A program made the translations under genes and the position numbers. A stretch of DNA of 64,000 nucleotides, from positions 61,523,248 to 61,587,247 of the forward strand of contig CM043944.1 of the NCBI GenBank assembly GCA_014529385.2, written 5' to 3'. Under the pieces are notes generated by a model. The model was not told the origin of the DNA, ran no database searches, and saw nothing but the letters and a program-made list of their open reading frames with translations. Source of the DNA: Adiantum capillus-veneris. Taxonomy: Eukaryota > Streptophyta > Polypodiopsida > Polypodiales > Pteridaceae. Positions 10,564-22,380 of this stretch are shown here, in pieces (position 1 is the first letter of the stretch; each line of letters opens with the position of its first letter).

Positions 10564-12240
10564 TCACCTCGACATGAAATCTGGATAATGTAGTCTTATT
10601 ACATCATCACATTCCCAAGTGGCATCTTCCTGAGGATATGTTGACCATTTAACAAGGTGTTCAATAATGGTCTGATTACGTAGAGGCTTAGTTATACTTT
10701 GAAGTATCGCTTCGGGGTATACTTCAAAAGTTCCATTAGTAGATGTAGATAATAGAGAATCATCTAGAATATGTTGCAGATCTGATACATACTTCTTAAG
10801 TAAGCTGACGTAAAAAACATCATGTACCTTTTATGTGTGTGTGATTACAAAAGGTCCACAATATTTGACACTTAGCTTCTTACACTTACCCATTGATAAG
10901 GAGATACGTTTGGGTTCTACTCTCAAAAATACCATATCACCCTCTTCAAAAAGTCTGGTAGATCGTTTAGGATCAGCGTAACTCTTCTGTCTATCTTGAG
11001 CAGTCTTAATATACTGTCGTATAAGATCAGTTTGTAATTGCATCTCATCCAACATTTCTTTGGATTCTTGATCTCGTATGAGAGGGTCTGTCCATTTGAG
11101 TGGAGTAAGACACTCTTGTCCATATAATGCTTGAAAAGGAGACATTCCCATTCAGTGTTATAATGAGGAATTATACACAAATTCAACCAAATACAAATAT
11201 CTAGTCCATTTACTCTACTCGTGCATAGAATAAGCTCTTAACATGTCTTCAATGATTTGATTTGTTCTTTTTGTCTGCCCATCAGTCCAAGGATGATAAG
11301 CAGTACTAAAGGCCAATTGGTTTACTGTAGCTGAGAATAAGGCTTTCCAAATACCAGAGGTGAACTTCGCATCGCGATCAAAAATTATCCGACGAGGTAA
11401 ATCATGATACATGAAAACACCTCTCTTGAAGACTTAATATCTTTCGCCGTAAACATTGTCTTGACTGGAAATAAATGGGTCATTTTTGTAAGAATATCAA
11501 CAACCCCAAAAATAGAGTCATATCCCAGAGATGTAGGAAGTCCTGTAATAAAATCCATGCATATGCATTCCCATTTCATTTCCGGAGCATCAATAGGTTG
11601 AAGCTTACCGGGGTATCAAACTCGTTTAGCTTTAATACGTTGACATTTTAAGCATGTTGTAACATAGTTCAACACATCACGCTTTAGTCCTGGCCAAAAG
11701 AATCTCTTTCTTATAGTAGAGTAAATCTTAATGTATCCTGGGTGTCCTGCTATAGGTATATCATGAGCTTCCTATAATATCTAAAGTTTAATTCCACCTT
11801 GATTTAGAGTATAAAGACGGTTACTGAAGTAAAGGTCATCTCCTTCAATGTGGAAGCCTTTGATTTGCCTTGCCTGCTTCTCTATGCGATTATTTAAGTT
11901 CATCAAGTACTGGATTTTTATGTAATACGGGTCTTGCGTCATTCCTTCTCGATTAAGGTCAATTAAGGAAGTAGTGGATGTTCTAACAGCCACTACAGTA
12001 CTCTTCCTGCTTAAGGCATCAGCCATAAGATTTTCCTTTCTGGGTTTATATTCAATTCCAAAATCATATTCGCATAACAACTCCATCCATCTTCGTTGCC
12101 GCATATTAAGGTCAGGTTGGGTGTAGATCCACTTTAGGCTTTTATGATCATCATGTAGTTCAAATCTCCTTCCAAGAAGATAATGTCGCCATACTTTAAA
12201 AGCATTCAGACGTCCTTGCTCTACGTACAACTTCATATCA
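10564..12240 (-). pseudogene. Gypsy-A pol remnant: RNase H end, integrase, chromodomain-like tail
   Basis: Reading the minus strand from 12240: RNase H C-terminal part (KVWRHYLLGRRFELHDDHKSL, YKPRKENLMADALSRK), then the zinc-binding linker and integrase core (CMDFITGLP with the first Asp; IIFDRDAKFTSG with the second Asp; TDGQTKRTNQ where the catalytic Glu is expected but Lys is read). Then come a C-terminal basic region (RVEPKRISLSMGK) and a chromodomain-like segment (HLVKWSTYPQEDATWE) ending at stop 10564-10566. Stops near 11781 and around 11385-11400 and 11600 break it. The N-terminal half (gag, protease, RT) is missing: the sequence switches abruptly to plus-strand Gypsy-B at about 12240. 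Chromovirus-like; dead. Confidence 0.85.
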
Positions 12241-14174
12241 ACGGAGTTGGCCACAAAGCTGGACATACAAGCTTTTGAGATGGGACATATTGTAATTGCT
12301 GATGGGGTTTTCAAGGGACAACAAGCCTCTTTTACTCCGTTGATTTCGAAGTTGAGGCTTCATTTCCAAAGCTATGTCGACAAAGAAGACTTTTTTATCT
12401 CTCCTTTCCAACATGAGGATGTTATCCTAGGGGCAACATGGTTCAACCACATGGCTGTCAACATGAAGTCCCTTGAAAGGAGAATCTTCTTCACCTACAG
12501 GAAAAAGAGCATGTATATAGATGCTAATGAGTCCAATCATACTATACCACTTGTAAATTCAACAGCTTTTGATAAGTCAATGAAAAGCTCAGTTTCCTCA
12601 TACATGATCAAAGAGTCTCTAAATGATGCTAATTTTTTAACAAAATAAAGTGGTAGGAATCAAGAAGAATTAGACTTGTCTAATTTTCTAAATGGATTTC
12701 AAGATGTATTTATCGATGACATCCCTATGGAGTTACTTTCAAAATGAGGGGATGATGACCATATGATAGAGCTTCTAATCGGGAGCTCACCACCTAATAA
12801 ACCTCCTTACAGAGTTTCTCAAGCTCAACAAGAGGAGATTATGAGGAAAATGCATGAGCTGGTAGACAAGGGTATGGTGAGGCCTAACTCTTCTCCCTTT
12901 TGTTCTCGAGTCCTTTTAGAACAAAAGAAAGATGGCACATACCGTATGTGTGTGGATTATCTAGCACTAAATCGTATCACTATCAAAAAGAGATTTCCCG
13001 TACCACGGGTAGAAGACCTATTTTATAAGCTACAAGTTTTGGCCTACTTTAGTAGGATTGATCTTAAAAGTGGCTATCATCAAAGAAGGATAGTGAATCA
13101 AGATATCGTAAAGACCACATTCCGTACAACATTTGGTCTTTATGAATATCTTGTCATGCCTTTTGGTTTGACAAATTCTCTAGCCACGTTCAACCGCCTA
13201 ATGGAGAAAATATTTAGACCCTATTGCAAGTTCACTGGAGTGTTCTTCGACGATATCATCATCTACTCCAAATATTTGGAGGAGCATAAGCAACACCTCC
13301 AGGTAGTTTTTCAAGCTATCAGGGAGAATAAACTTTTCATTAACCAAAAGAAGAGTGAATTTTTCCTCCAAGAGATTCAATACTTAGGTCATATTAAATC
13401 TCAAGATGGTATTTGTATGGATCCAACCAAGCTTGAGGTAATAAAATGATGGCCTAACCCAAGAAATCTACATGATCTAAAAAGCTTTATTGGTATGTGT
13501 GCATACTATAGACGCTTTATAGCTAAATTATTCCAAATAGTAGGACCACTACATGACTTGAACAAGAAAAATGTTAAGTACATATGGATGCTAAAGAGCA
13601 AAGTGCTCTTGAAAACCTTAAAGAAAAGCTTATTTCTCAACCCGTGCTTACACTATCGGATCTCTCAAAACCATTTGAGGTCCAATATGATGCTTGTAGA
13701 GATTACCTTGGAGAAGTTTTGCTTCAAGAAGGGCATGCCATAGCATATGAGAGTTGAAGACTCAATTCCGATGATCGAGTATTGGGCATCTATGAGAAGG
13801 AGCTACTAGCTGTCCTACATGCCCTCGGCACTTGGAAGCATTGTCTATTGGGGACTCCATTCATCTTATGAACGGACCACCAAAGTCTCAAGTACTTCAT
13901 GATGCAAACCAAGCTCTCCAACAAACAAATGAGGTGGGCAAATTTTCTTTTGCGATTCAATTTTCATATTTCTCACATTGATGGCAAGCACAATCAAATA
14001 GTTGATGCACTATCATGACGTCCAAGAGCCAATGCGGTGTCCATAAAAAATCACAATGATCTATCTTCTATGATAGATGAGTATGCTAATGACCCCAATT
14101 TTTAAGACGTAATTTCAGCCCTTGCCTTAGGGAAGAAAGAAGAATGATCCACCTAGCAGGATGGTTATTTGCTT
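12241..14174 (+). pseudogene. Gypsy-B pol, first part: protease end, RT, RNase H
   Basis: The plus strand shows the end of a retropepsin (FFISPFQHEDVILGATWF near 12400) with the catalytic Asp part missing. It continues with RT (12763-13449: FSRIDLKSGYHQ, MPFGLTNSLATF, FFDDIIIYSK), the RT connection (WPNPRNLHDLKSFIGMCAYY), and RNase H (QYDACRDYLGEVLLQ, YEKELLAVLHAL, HIDGKHNQIVDALS). Breaks: stops after 12646, TGA 13447-13449, a frame change near 13590, TGA near 13755, and further stops in RNase H. The frame is cut at 14174 by an inserted LTR and resumes at 17560. The 5' part is lost at the head-to-head junction with Gypsy-A. Confidence 0.88.
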
Positions 14175-14442
14175 TGAGAGATACCCCTTCCCGGGATTCT
14201 ATGCACAAAATATAGAATTTACACCTTTATACAATTTTCAATATACATCAGAGTTGTGGAAGGGTTGCATAGGGGAGGAGCTATCAGCGCTCGACCAAGC
14301 ATGGAGTTTAGGCCATGAGCCAGACTGCATCCAAAGGTACCTAGCGACTAGTGCTACCCCTGAATGGGTGTTATGAATGAAAGTGTATTCAAGAAAAAGT
14401 GTAACATTGTGGAGGGTGAATATAAGTGTACACTGCGTTGTG

Positions 14443-14445
<3 letters not shown>

Positions 14446-14518
<73 letters not shown>
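14446..14518. repeat. (GA)n microsatellite
   Basis: A perfect GA tract of about 73 bp. Open frames across it encode only RE/SL repeats and are artefacts. Confidence 0.95.
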
Positions 14519-14522
<4 letters not shown>

Positions 14523-17079
14523 AGTGGAGGGTGAATTAGAGTGCACAGAGATGTGAGAGAATGAGAACAGAGTATCTTTAAATGCACCGTCTAAATGAAA
14601 CAGGAAACCATGTATTAGTGCAATGGCAAAATCTGGGTATACCTATGTTTATGACAAAATAATTAGCAGAGCACTAGACCCTATGTAGGGATCGACTAGT
14701 ACACCCATCCACATCCCCTCTACTATGGACAAAGAGAATTTCACTTCGTCCGGAGCGAGCCAGAACACCTCCAACCTACCTGAGCCAGACATAAGCTGAG
14801 GCCGCTTCGCCTCCCTCCATGAACTCGAGCTCTGAAAGGATCCCAAGTACGAGTAGGTGGTAAGGTATCAACACCAACCATGCTAGTTTAGGCACCATGC
14901 CTCTTCGATGCCTAGCACCAGGTGTTTAGGCCAACAAGCCAAGGAAAAATCCTCGACGCATTAGCCATGTAGGTCATTCAGCCCCTGACACACTAACAGT
15001 GTAGATGAGCCTAACAAACAAAGAAGACATAAACAACACCCCCGATCATACAGCAAAGCCCTAGGTCAACTACCCTTTAGTCTAAGGTTAAGTGATGTAG
15101 GTGATCCTAGTCTTATAGTGACGCTTCCATGAGAAACATAACACGTGATTCCAATCACAATGGTACTTTCCATATGCACAAACAATCCTTTTCCAAACAG
15201 TTAGACTGTACAGGGTCTCTACCTTACACATCTACCATAAATAGTCCAAATCACTTCGTCATCCAATCCCAAAACCATATACCATAATCCAATCACTTCA
15301 CATGGGTGAGCACTCCACCCAACTCGGGTGAGGCACCACCAATCTTGCATAACCACTTTAAAACATAACATAGCTGCAAACATTTTGGCAGCATAACCAT
15401 ATCCAGAAAAAAAACCATGAGCCACACCGGCTTCCACCATAAAATCACAACCATAATCCATGAGGTAATCTCAGCCCTTAACCATAAATCATAATCACAT
15501 TGAACCAGCTCCCACACTTGGAGTTTGACATATCCTTTGCAATCAATCGGAGTCCATACACATATAACCCTTAAGACATGATTCTTTCATGCATAAAAAG
15601 AGTCCGACCAACAACTAATCATGATATCCAATTTTTCAACATCCAATAGTGCAAAGTTGATGCATCACACTTGTACTTCACCTCCCTAGCAAATAGAGCT
15701 AGTTTTGACCTAGAAAGGCGAAAAGCAATCATAACCATGCATATGAGGCATCCACATCATTCCATAAGTTTCCACACATCATATGATAGCATCCCATCAC
15801 CATAAACATGATGCAAAACAGCTCTATAAACCATAACCATAACTTCACATATATGCAAAAAACAACTTTTGGACATTTTTGGGAGCATGCATAACATGCA
15901 AATGAAAGTATTTGTCCCCAAACCAATGCATCAAGTTCAGATCCATAATATAGACTATCACTCTATCATATCCCTTTACCCATATGGTACTTAAACAACA
16001 AACGGTAACCCAAAAAGAAAGCCACTTTAATCATATATGCATATGCGGTTCAGGATGTCTAACTATATACTCTCGTATAAGTTTATGGACATCTAAAAGC
16101 TGAAATCAACTCACCAAAACAAACCATAAATCATACATAAACGGCTCGATTAAATCACGACATCATATAGTACCCCCCTTGGTAGCACCCCCACACGTGT
16201 AGGTAAAATCAATTATGGAACGATTAATAACTCGCATTCCCGAGGTGATAATGGAGACCTACATTCATTTATCATGAAGTTTCATTAGGATTTTCAATTG
16301 GTTAAGTGGGTTTTCCCATCTGGTGAATTTATATAGTGGTTCTCCAAGGAGCCTCGAGTCAAAAAAATTGGTAGTGCAGTGGACAACAAGCTGTTTTTTG
16401 ACCATATCTCTTAGCTCGTGCATGATTTTCACAAGACGCCAAAGAGAGAAAATGTTCTAAATGACGTGTTTTATCTCTAATACAATGGTTCAGGTTGATT
16501 CATAACGGTTTGTGAGTTATGAACAAAACAATGTTCCTACCGCCTCTATGGCGTGAAACGAAAAGTGCTTTTTATGCACGCACGTGATCATAAATGCACC
16601 ATGTGCATAAATCATCGTGTTAAACATGATGAAATAATCATGGGGAAACTTCTTACGTCCTTGGTTAATCCATACATGAACTCGTATACAAAAAACAATC
16701 TCACTGAGAGAGTGATTACTCAGAAAAACGACATAAAGAGAGGTGATGATGGCTATAGAGTTTAGAGCTTCTCACCGTGTGTTAGAATCAATTAGGGGTT
16801 GTGGAAAGGCTTCTTGCTTTGCCGCAAGAGAGCAGTGATGAGAGCTACGTAGAGGTATTCATTACGAAAGCTTCCGGAGCTAGACTATGCCATACCGTAA
16901 TGTCCCGACATAATTATGACTTCCCCGTACTACCTCCGTGTATTTATGGTACCGCTTTTCATAAATATAATTCCTGTAAAAATCCAGTTTGGTCTCGTTT
17001 TTGTTTCGGGTGATCATTTTTAAATCCGACGGTGGCTAAAATTAATATTTTTATGTTTATGTCATCTCATAAAAAGCAC

Positions 17080-17460
17080 ATTGCTTTTCAAAAACGCCGA
17101 AAAGCACAAAAAGCTAAAAATAGTGTAAAAAAGCAAAATTTTCTAAAATTAAACCACGGGCTCCCCTTGTCCATTGGAATAAGAAAGTGGACTCGCTTTT
17201 CACCAAAAAGCACTAAAAATCACGAAAAGCTATAAATAGTGTGAAAAGCACTCAAAAAGCAGATTTTTATAAAACTGAACCATAGCGTCCCTGAAACACT
17301 TAGATCAAGGATCTGGACTTGCTTTTTACAAAAAAACACTTAAAAGCATAAAAAACATGAAAAAGCTAAAAATAGCGAATTTTTTCAAAACTGAACCAAA
17401 CGTCTATCTAACCTACTGGAACATGGAAACGGCTTTGCTTTTCACTTCAGAACCTTCCAA
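17080..17460. repeat. imperfect AAAAGC-rich subrepeats in LTR (right copy)
   Basis: Counterpart of 10040-10440, with the same order of blocks and independent small indels. Confidence 0.6.
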
Positions 17461-17559
17461 TACTATCAATCAAGCATTTTAAATTAAAACTTGACAAAAT
17501 AGATATTGAAAGCTATTTTTCTTAGTTTTAAAAGAGACCCAATCATTGGGGATCTTACA

Positions 17560-18905
17560 TTCTCTATGGAAATAGGCTATGTGTTACTCTCTCTCTTTGT
17601 GAAAAAGTGATGTATGAACCCCACGCTCCTCCCTATGCAGGGCATCGAGGGATTCAACCTATCCTTCGCGGAGTAGAGACATATTTCTATTGGCCTACCA
17701 TGAAGACGGACATACAAGACTATGTGTCAAAATGTGTGGTATGCCAAAAGACAAAGTATGATAGGGGAAAGCAACCTGGATTTCTCCAGCCTTTGTCAAT
17801 TCCTAATTCACCATGGTAGAGTATATCCATGGATTTTATATCTGGATTTCCCAAGTCCATCCATGGGAATACAAGAATATGGACAATAGTAGACAGTTTT
17901 AGCACACAAGCGCATTTTATACCTATCAAAAAGACTATTAAGGCACACCAAATGGCACTCTTCATATCTCAAATCTTTAAATACCATGCCTTGCCAACAT
18001 CAATAGTGTCGGATAGAGATTCTCAAATGACTAGCAATTTTTGGAAGGGTCTCTTTGAGAATCTAGGTACAAGGCTTAATTTCTCTTCGGCCTATCAACC
18101 ACAAACAAATGGCCAAAGTGAAGTAGCAAACCTTACGATTCTAGATATAGGTCTATGTTACCGAAGTAGATCAACATTCCCAATGGACAAAGTACCTACC
18201 TCTTGTAGAGTATGTGTATAATAACACTATCCATACTACTAGGTGCAAGGCACCTTTCAAAATCATTAAAGGAAGACCTAAAAGTCCCTTGCTACTTAAG
18301 GTACATTGGAAGACCTTCGCTCCTGATAAGTATAGTCGAGACCTACAAGAATCTTTCCAAAATATTCAGGAGGCTATATCCATCTCACATCAAAGGAAAA
18401 AGGTTGCTGCTAACAAGCATAGAAGGGCCTTATCTTTCAAGGAAAATGATTGGGTCCTGCTAAATTTCCCAAGGCGCGATTGAGGCAGACTACGGGCAAA
18501 AATCCTATGGGCCACCAAAAGTATTATGCTAAACTAGCAAAAAGATACTACGGTCCTTTTCGAATTCTAAAACCAATCAATGAGATAGCCTATCAACTCA
18601 AGTTGCCCAACCATTGGCTCATTCATAATGCTTTCCATGTGAGCCTACTTAAGCCTTACAAAGGAGAGCCACCACAAGAACCAATCATTGAGGACCCGCC
18701 CGAGATCAAAGATCAAGAAGAGGTGGTTCCACCCGAACCAATTCTTTGACATGAAGACAAGGTACTAAGACATGGTAAGATTATCCGATGGTATCTTATT
18801 TAGTTCAAAAATTATCCTTTTGAAGATGTTAGATGGATGCAAGGGACAAAGCTTAAGGATAGTATGAACCTTGTCAATTATTACAATGCTACATTAGAGT
18901 TGCTA
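17560..18905 (+). pseudogene. Gypsy-B pol, second part: zinc-binding, integrase, chromodomain-like tail
   Basis: It resumes the Gypsy-B frame (YGNRLCVTLSL...). The zinc-binding module is HAPPYAGHRG...CVVCQKTK. The integrase core shows MDFISGFP (first Asp), IVSDRDSQM (second Asp) and TNGQSE (Glu), so all three catalytic residues are present. The C-terminal part contains [19 protein letters not shown] and [14 protein letters not shown], then a chromodomain-like stretch (FKNYPFEDVRWMQ) after a stop near 18748. Breaks: TAG at 17817-17819, frame changes near 18130-18220 and at about 18450-18480, and stops near 18748 and 18800. The integrase would act in nuclear insertion of the element's DNA. This copy is dead. 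Confidence 0.85.
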
Positions 18906-19078
18906 CCTCTAATCAAGTCGACCCTCTATTTTCTCAAAGTATTCTCTTAAAAATGCTCACTACAATTTTCCTAATTACGATATTCTCAATGTTCATAGTC
19001 CATTTCCATTACAGCTTTATAGAGTTAGTACCTGATTCCCTAGTCCTCATATATGCTCTGCCAATGAAAGATGATGAC
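18906..19078. other. Gypsy-B 3' flank, no gene
   Basis: AT-rich sequence after the pol end. No clear polypurine tract or LTR start was identified. Confidence 0.4.
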
Positions 19079-19568
19079 ATTAGGAAGAGGATGGGGTCTA
19101 GGAAGGCCTCTTTATTTGCCATGAGATTATGGAGGTGATTAACATTTTGACAAATAGATGCATGCCATGTGTGCAATAATGGTGGGTGTGTAAGAGAGGT
19201 GTAAGAGTGGTCAAAGGATGCACTTTTCTCCCCAAAAAGCGGGTGGACAACTTTATGTTTTTGGCCCTCCATAACTCATATATATGATCTCCGATTTGAG
19301 TGGAGATTATAAATATGGAATCTACATGTCGAGCTCTTTCCATGGATATGTTACATGATATACTTTTTCTCGCTAGATTTTAAATTTCTTTTTGTGTGTG
19401 TGTGTGTGGGGGGGGGGGGGGATTTGACTTCAAATAAACTAGCCATTTTGCCTTTTTGAATTCAAAAGTTGTCCTTTGATTGCATTCTTAATACTAAAGG
19501 TTTGATTCCCTTAAACTACCAAATAAACCAAATAAAGAGGCCCTCCTAGACTCCATTCTCTTCCTAAT
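19079..19568. mobile_element. MITE with 37 bp terminal inverted repeats
   Basis: The ends 19079-19115 (ATTAGGAAGAGG...CCTCTTTAT) and 19532-19568 are inverted copies with about three mismatches. They are flanked by GAC on both sides (19076-19078 and 19569-19571), a possible 3 bp target duplication. The 490 bp element has no coding capacity and carries a GT run plus G14 at 19393-19421. The 3 bp duplication fits CACTA or PIF/Harbinger types, but the ends match neither canonical terminus. Confidence 0.7.
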
Positions 19569-19571
19569 GAC

Positions 19572-20456
19572 TCCGTAGATTTTTCCCTGCTTTGTACCCA
19601 AAATACAACGAACCAATTGATCAACAAAGGTACATTAGGATAGTAAACTAGATTAGGGAATGGTATGAACAAATTAAGGCTATTTGGGTGGCTTGCAAGA
19701 ATTCTCTTAATGACACTGAATAGAAGACAAGAATAACAGAGCTAATGGATCAATTGATTAACTTCCCACACATGATGAAAAAATGGAGGAGATAGATCAA
19801 TACATTGATCAAGTACACCAATGAGCTACTCCAACTGTCTATCAAGGCGTCAAAGATTCCAAAAAAGGAGCTTGCCAAAAAAAAAACCCTCTAAACCCTA
19901 GTTTTTAGAAATGGCTAAAATTTTGTTCGAGGCCTCGATCAAGGCTAACCAGCCACATCCAAATGGTTGTATTCACATTGCATCGATTTTTCATAAGCTG
20001 TCTAGAGCCTAAATGACTAGGGGAAAGAAGACTCTCTATGACGCTGATACAAAAAGCATGGAATTCTCTAATGTCATACAAAGTTGAGATGGTGACTACG
20101 TGCAGGGAGTAGGAGGAGCATGAGGCCATCTATAGGCTCATTTGGAAAGAGAATTTTTGAACCAGTTCTCAAGGAGCAAGTGAACTTGGGACACTTCAAG
20201 CCCCATTTCAGACGATTTTGAAGACCACGCAAGGAAGGCTCCAGTCAAGCACAATTGCTAACATTTTAGAGAAGCATGATATTAGTAGGAAAAGAGTGAG
20301 CTAGAATGAAAATGGGTGGATTAAGAGAAACCATGCCAATGGATCAAATTAATATCAAATGGGTATCTAGAATTTTGGATATGCCAAACTTCAAAGAAAG
20401 GGGAGAAGGAATATAGACAATGGGAATAGGCCTTAGTTGGGTTCTAGTTCATAGTC
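19572..20456. other. unassigned stretch, possibly decayed retroelement
   Basis: No frame longer than about 75 codons. Polar, Lys/Glu-rich plus-strand translations with many stops could be an old gag region, but no zinc knuckle or other motif was found. Confidence 0.35.
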
Positions 20457-20735
20457 AGATCTAGAAGTTACCGATTGTAATTACCTTAGTCAGTCAGAGT
20501 CCAGTTTGGGTACCTATAAATAGGACCCACTATTCCTTTTTTTGGCGCTATCATTCTGTAGACTAAAGAAAGTCCTTGTAATCACTTAGGCGGATCTAGA
20601 GGTTATTGGCTGTAATTATTACAATAAGTGTATAGTACAAAGTCAATCAGAGTCAAGTTTGGGATACCTATAAATAGGAACCACCGTTCCTTTTTGTGGA
20701 GTTGTCATTCCGTAGAACTAAAACAAATCCTTGTG
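20457..20735 (+). promoter_or_regulatory. tandemly duplicated TATA-box segment (LTR-like promoter)
   Basis: Two units (about 20457-20591 and 20592-20735) share AGATCTAGAGGTTA-like starts, CAGTTTGGGTACCTATAAATAGGA, a TTCCTTTTT block and CTTGTAATCAC-like ends. TATAAATA lies at 20515-20522 and 20669-20676. Duplicated promoter units of this kind are common in the U3 of plant LTRs. No coding region follows at a sensible distance. It is interrupted by the hAT-type MITE at 20737. Confidence 0.55.
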
Positions 20736-20736
20736 A

Positions 20737-20887
20737 CCGGGCCTTGTGATTATGTGAGTTCAACAGAAGGGATTTTATATTTTGTAAAGTTATAAAAACA
20801 TGTGTACAAGTCCTATAAAGGGTACTTTTATTCCATACTGGTGAATGCATGTAATAGAGGAAAATTTTACATAGTGAACACCTTGGG
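20737..20887 (-). mobile_element. hAT-type MITE, copy 1
   Basis: About 135 bp match the reverse complement of the 22201-22372 copy. Flanked by perfect 8 bp repeats CCTTGTGA (20729-20736 and 20888-20895), the target-duplication size of hAT elements. The left terminus is diverged; the right terminus reads CCCAAGGTGTTCAC on the minus strand. No coding capacity. Confidence 0.75.
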
Positions 20888-20895
20888 CCTTGTGA

Positions 20896-21880
20896 TCATT
20901 CCGCTATTGCTCTTAGCATTATTGAGCTCTATTGTATCTTTACCTGATTCCAGTTGTACTCTGTTTCAGTACATGTATATACCAATTTTAGTTCACGTGC
21001 ATTTCCATTTCAATCTTTATCTGATTCTTGTGTTGTCTAAAGTCTGCACCCGATTCTAATTTTGATGTGATATAACTAGCTCCATGTCTTCAACCCAAAG
21101 TAGTTGTTAGAAGTGACTACATCATTCCAAATCCCATAACCCTTACAACATAAACCCATTTTAGATTCTTGAGGATGTCCCCACCACCCTCCCCTATTGT
21201 GAGACTCTCTCCTTGTGAGGTGGATGGTGGGCACTAGCGAACCACCATGTAGAGAAACTCTAGCACTCCCTAGGAAACAAGCATATTGATGCTCAAATCT
21301 TATATCATATGAATATTTTATCATTTGGCCACAAAAGAAAGATGTACAACTCCCTTTCTTTCTTTTAGCAATGTCCACACTATGTTGGCTAATTATATTA
21401 AGCACTACACATCTCATGCAAACAAACTTCCCAATGAGATCAGATATTTACAAGGAGCCTTACCCATATAAGTTCAAAAGTAAACACTTTCAAACCAAAT
21501 TACGTCAAGGGTGCCACGACTCACCGTGATCTCTTGCCTCATGTTAGGCATCCTCAACAGACAAAACAAGCAAAAAGTTGGAAGGGGGAGAAGTTAGCAC
21601 CTTTTTTGAGAAAGACGCTAGCACAACCAACGATAATGGATTCCCCCAAGAACATGTGTGGATCCCACCCACCCTCAGACTAAAGGGCACGGGAAATTTA
21701 ATGAATCCCAAGCAGTGGGATCTACGACAGCGAAACTAGGACACGAAGATCGGGACGCGCGCAGCCGTAAGATGACCAAAGTAAACTAGGACACGAGAAA
21801 GTAAACTTGGACAAGCAGGGAGCCTATCCAAGTTTATTTATCATTTTATGGTTTGCCCACATGTCAACGTGCCTGTCATC
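20896..21880. other. unassigned intergenic stretch
   Basis: The first 170 bp may be the rest of the LTR-like segment. A minus-strand open frame at 21076-21417 (113 codons) shows no family motif and is probably chance or degraded sequence. Confidence 0.35.
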
Positions 21881-21882
21881 AC

Positions 21883-21940
21883 GGGCGTAGCGGTTAGTGC
21901 ATTGGGCACTCACAACGGTGGCGAGGGTTTGAGTCTCCGT
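21883..21940 (+). repeat. tRNA-like head of a SINE candidate
   Basis: TAGCGGTTAGTGC (21888-21900) resembles an RNA polymerase III A box. GGGTTTGAGTCTCC (21925-21938) resembles a B box, at tRNA-like spacing. The following GC-rich sequence to about 22120 could be the SINE body. It cannot fold as a proper tRNA as far as I can see. Confidence 0.5.
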
Positions 21941-22200
21941 GCTTGCGAGGACGCCCATTTTTTTCCACCCTCCATTTGCCTCGAGATTCCCCCTTTCGAC
22001 CCCCACCGCGGATCCCATCTCTCTCCATCCGTGCCCTTTAGTGTTGAGGCCCACCCAGTCAAATCTTGCCCACTACTACACGAGAAAAGACTTCTAAGAT
22101 CTTGCGAGATATATTGTGACTGAGCACCATCAAGACAACACTAAGAGAATCAAGATGGACTGTTCACTCTATAGTAAACAAAGCCCCACAACACCAATCC

Positions 22201-22372
22201 CCTAGGGCGTTCACTATGTAAAATTTTCCTCTATCACGTGCATTCACCAAAATGGAATTAAAGTACCCCTTATAGGACTTATGTACACATGTTTCTGTAA
22301 CTTTACAAAAATTAAAATCCCTTCTATTGAACTCACGTGCTATGTTACCTATACTTTACTGAACTCCCTGGG
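22201..22372 (+). mobile_element. hAT-type MITE, copy 2
   Basis: The 172 bp element is flanked by perfect 8 bp duplications ACCAATCC (22193-22200 and 22373-22380). The termini CCTAGGGCGTTCACTA and (reverse complement) CCCAGGGAGTTCAGTA form a short inverted repeat containing the AGGG typical of hAT ends. It is non-coding and AT-rich inside. Confidence 0.85.
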
Positions 22373-22380
22373 ACCAATCC

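Larger units (their letters stand above)
14175..17559 (-). mobile_element. solo-LTR-like insertion of Gypsy-A family, 3.4 kb
   Basis: The insertion is bounded by TG (14175) and CA (17559) on the plus strand, so the minus strand runs TGTAAGATCCCC...TCTCA. The Gypsy-B reading frame stops at its left edge and resumes exactly at its right edge. Flanks TGCTT (14170-14174) and TTCTC (17560-17564) are compatible with a mutated 5 bp target duplication. The right 2.33 kb aligns with the Gypsy-A 3' LTR. The left 1.05 kb (14175-15229) has no partner in the window and contains a GA microsatellite. It has no internal coding region. It could be one very long solo LTR or an LTR plus a further insertion. Confidence 0.7.

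Noticed and set aside
7810-17559. One complete minus-strand Gypsy-A element with LTRs at 7810-10532 and 15229-17559
   Set aside because: The sequence between contains plus-strand Gypsy-B pol, and the right LTR copy splits the Gypsy-B frame exactly, so it is a separate insertion rather than the 5' LTR of this element.
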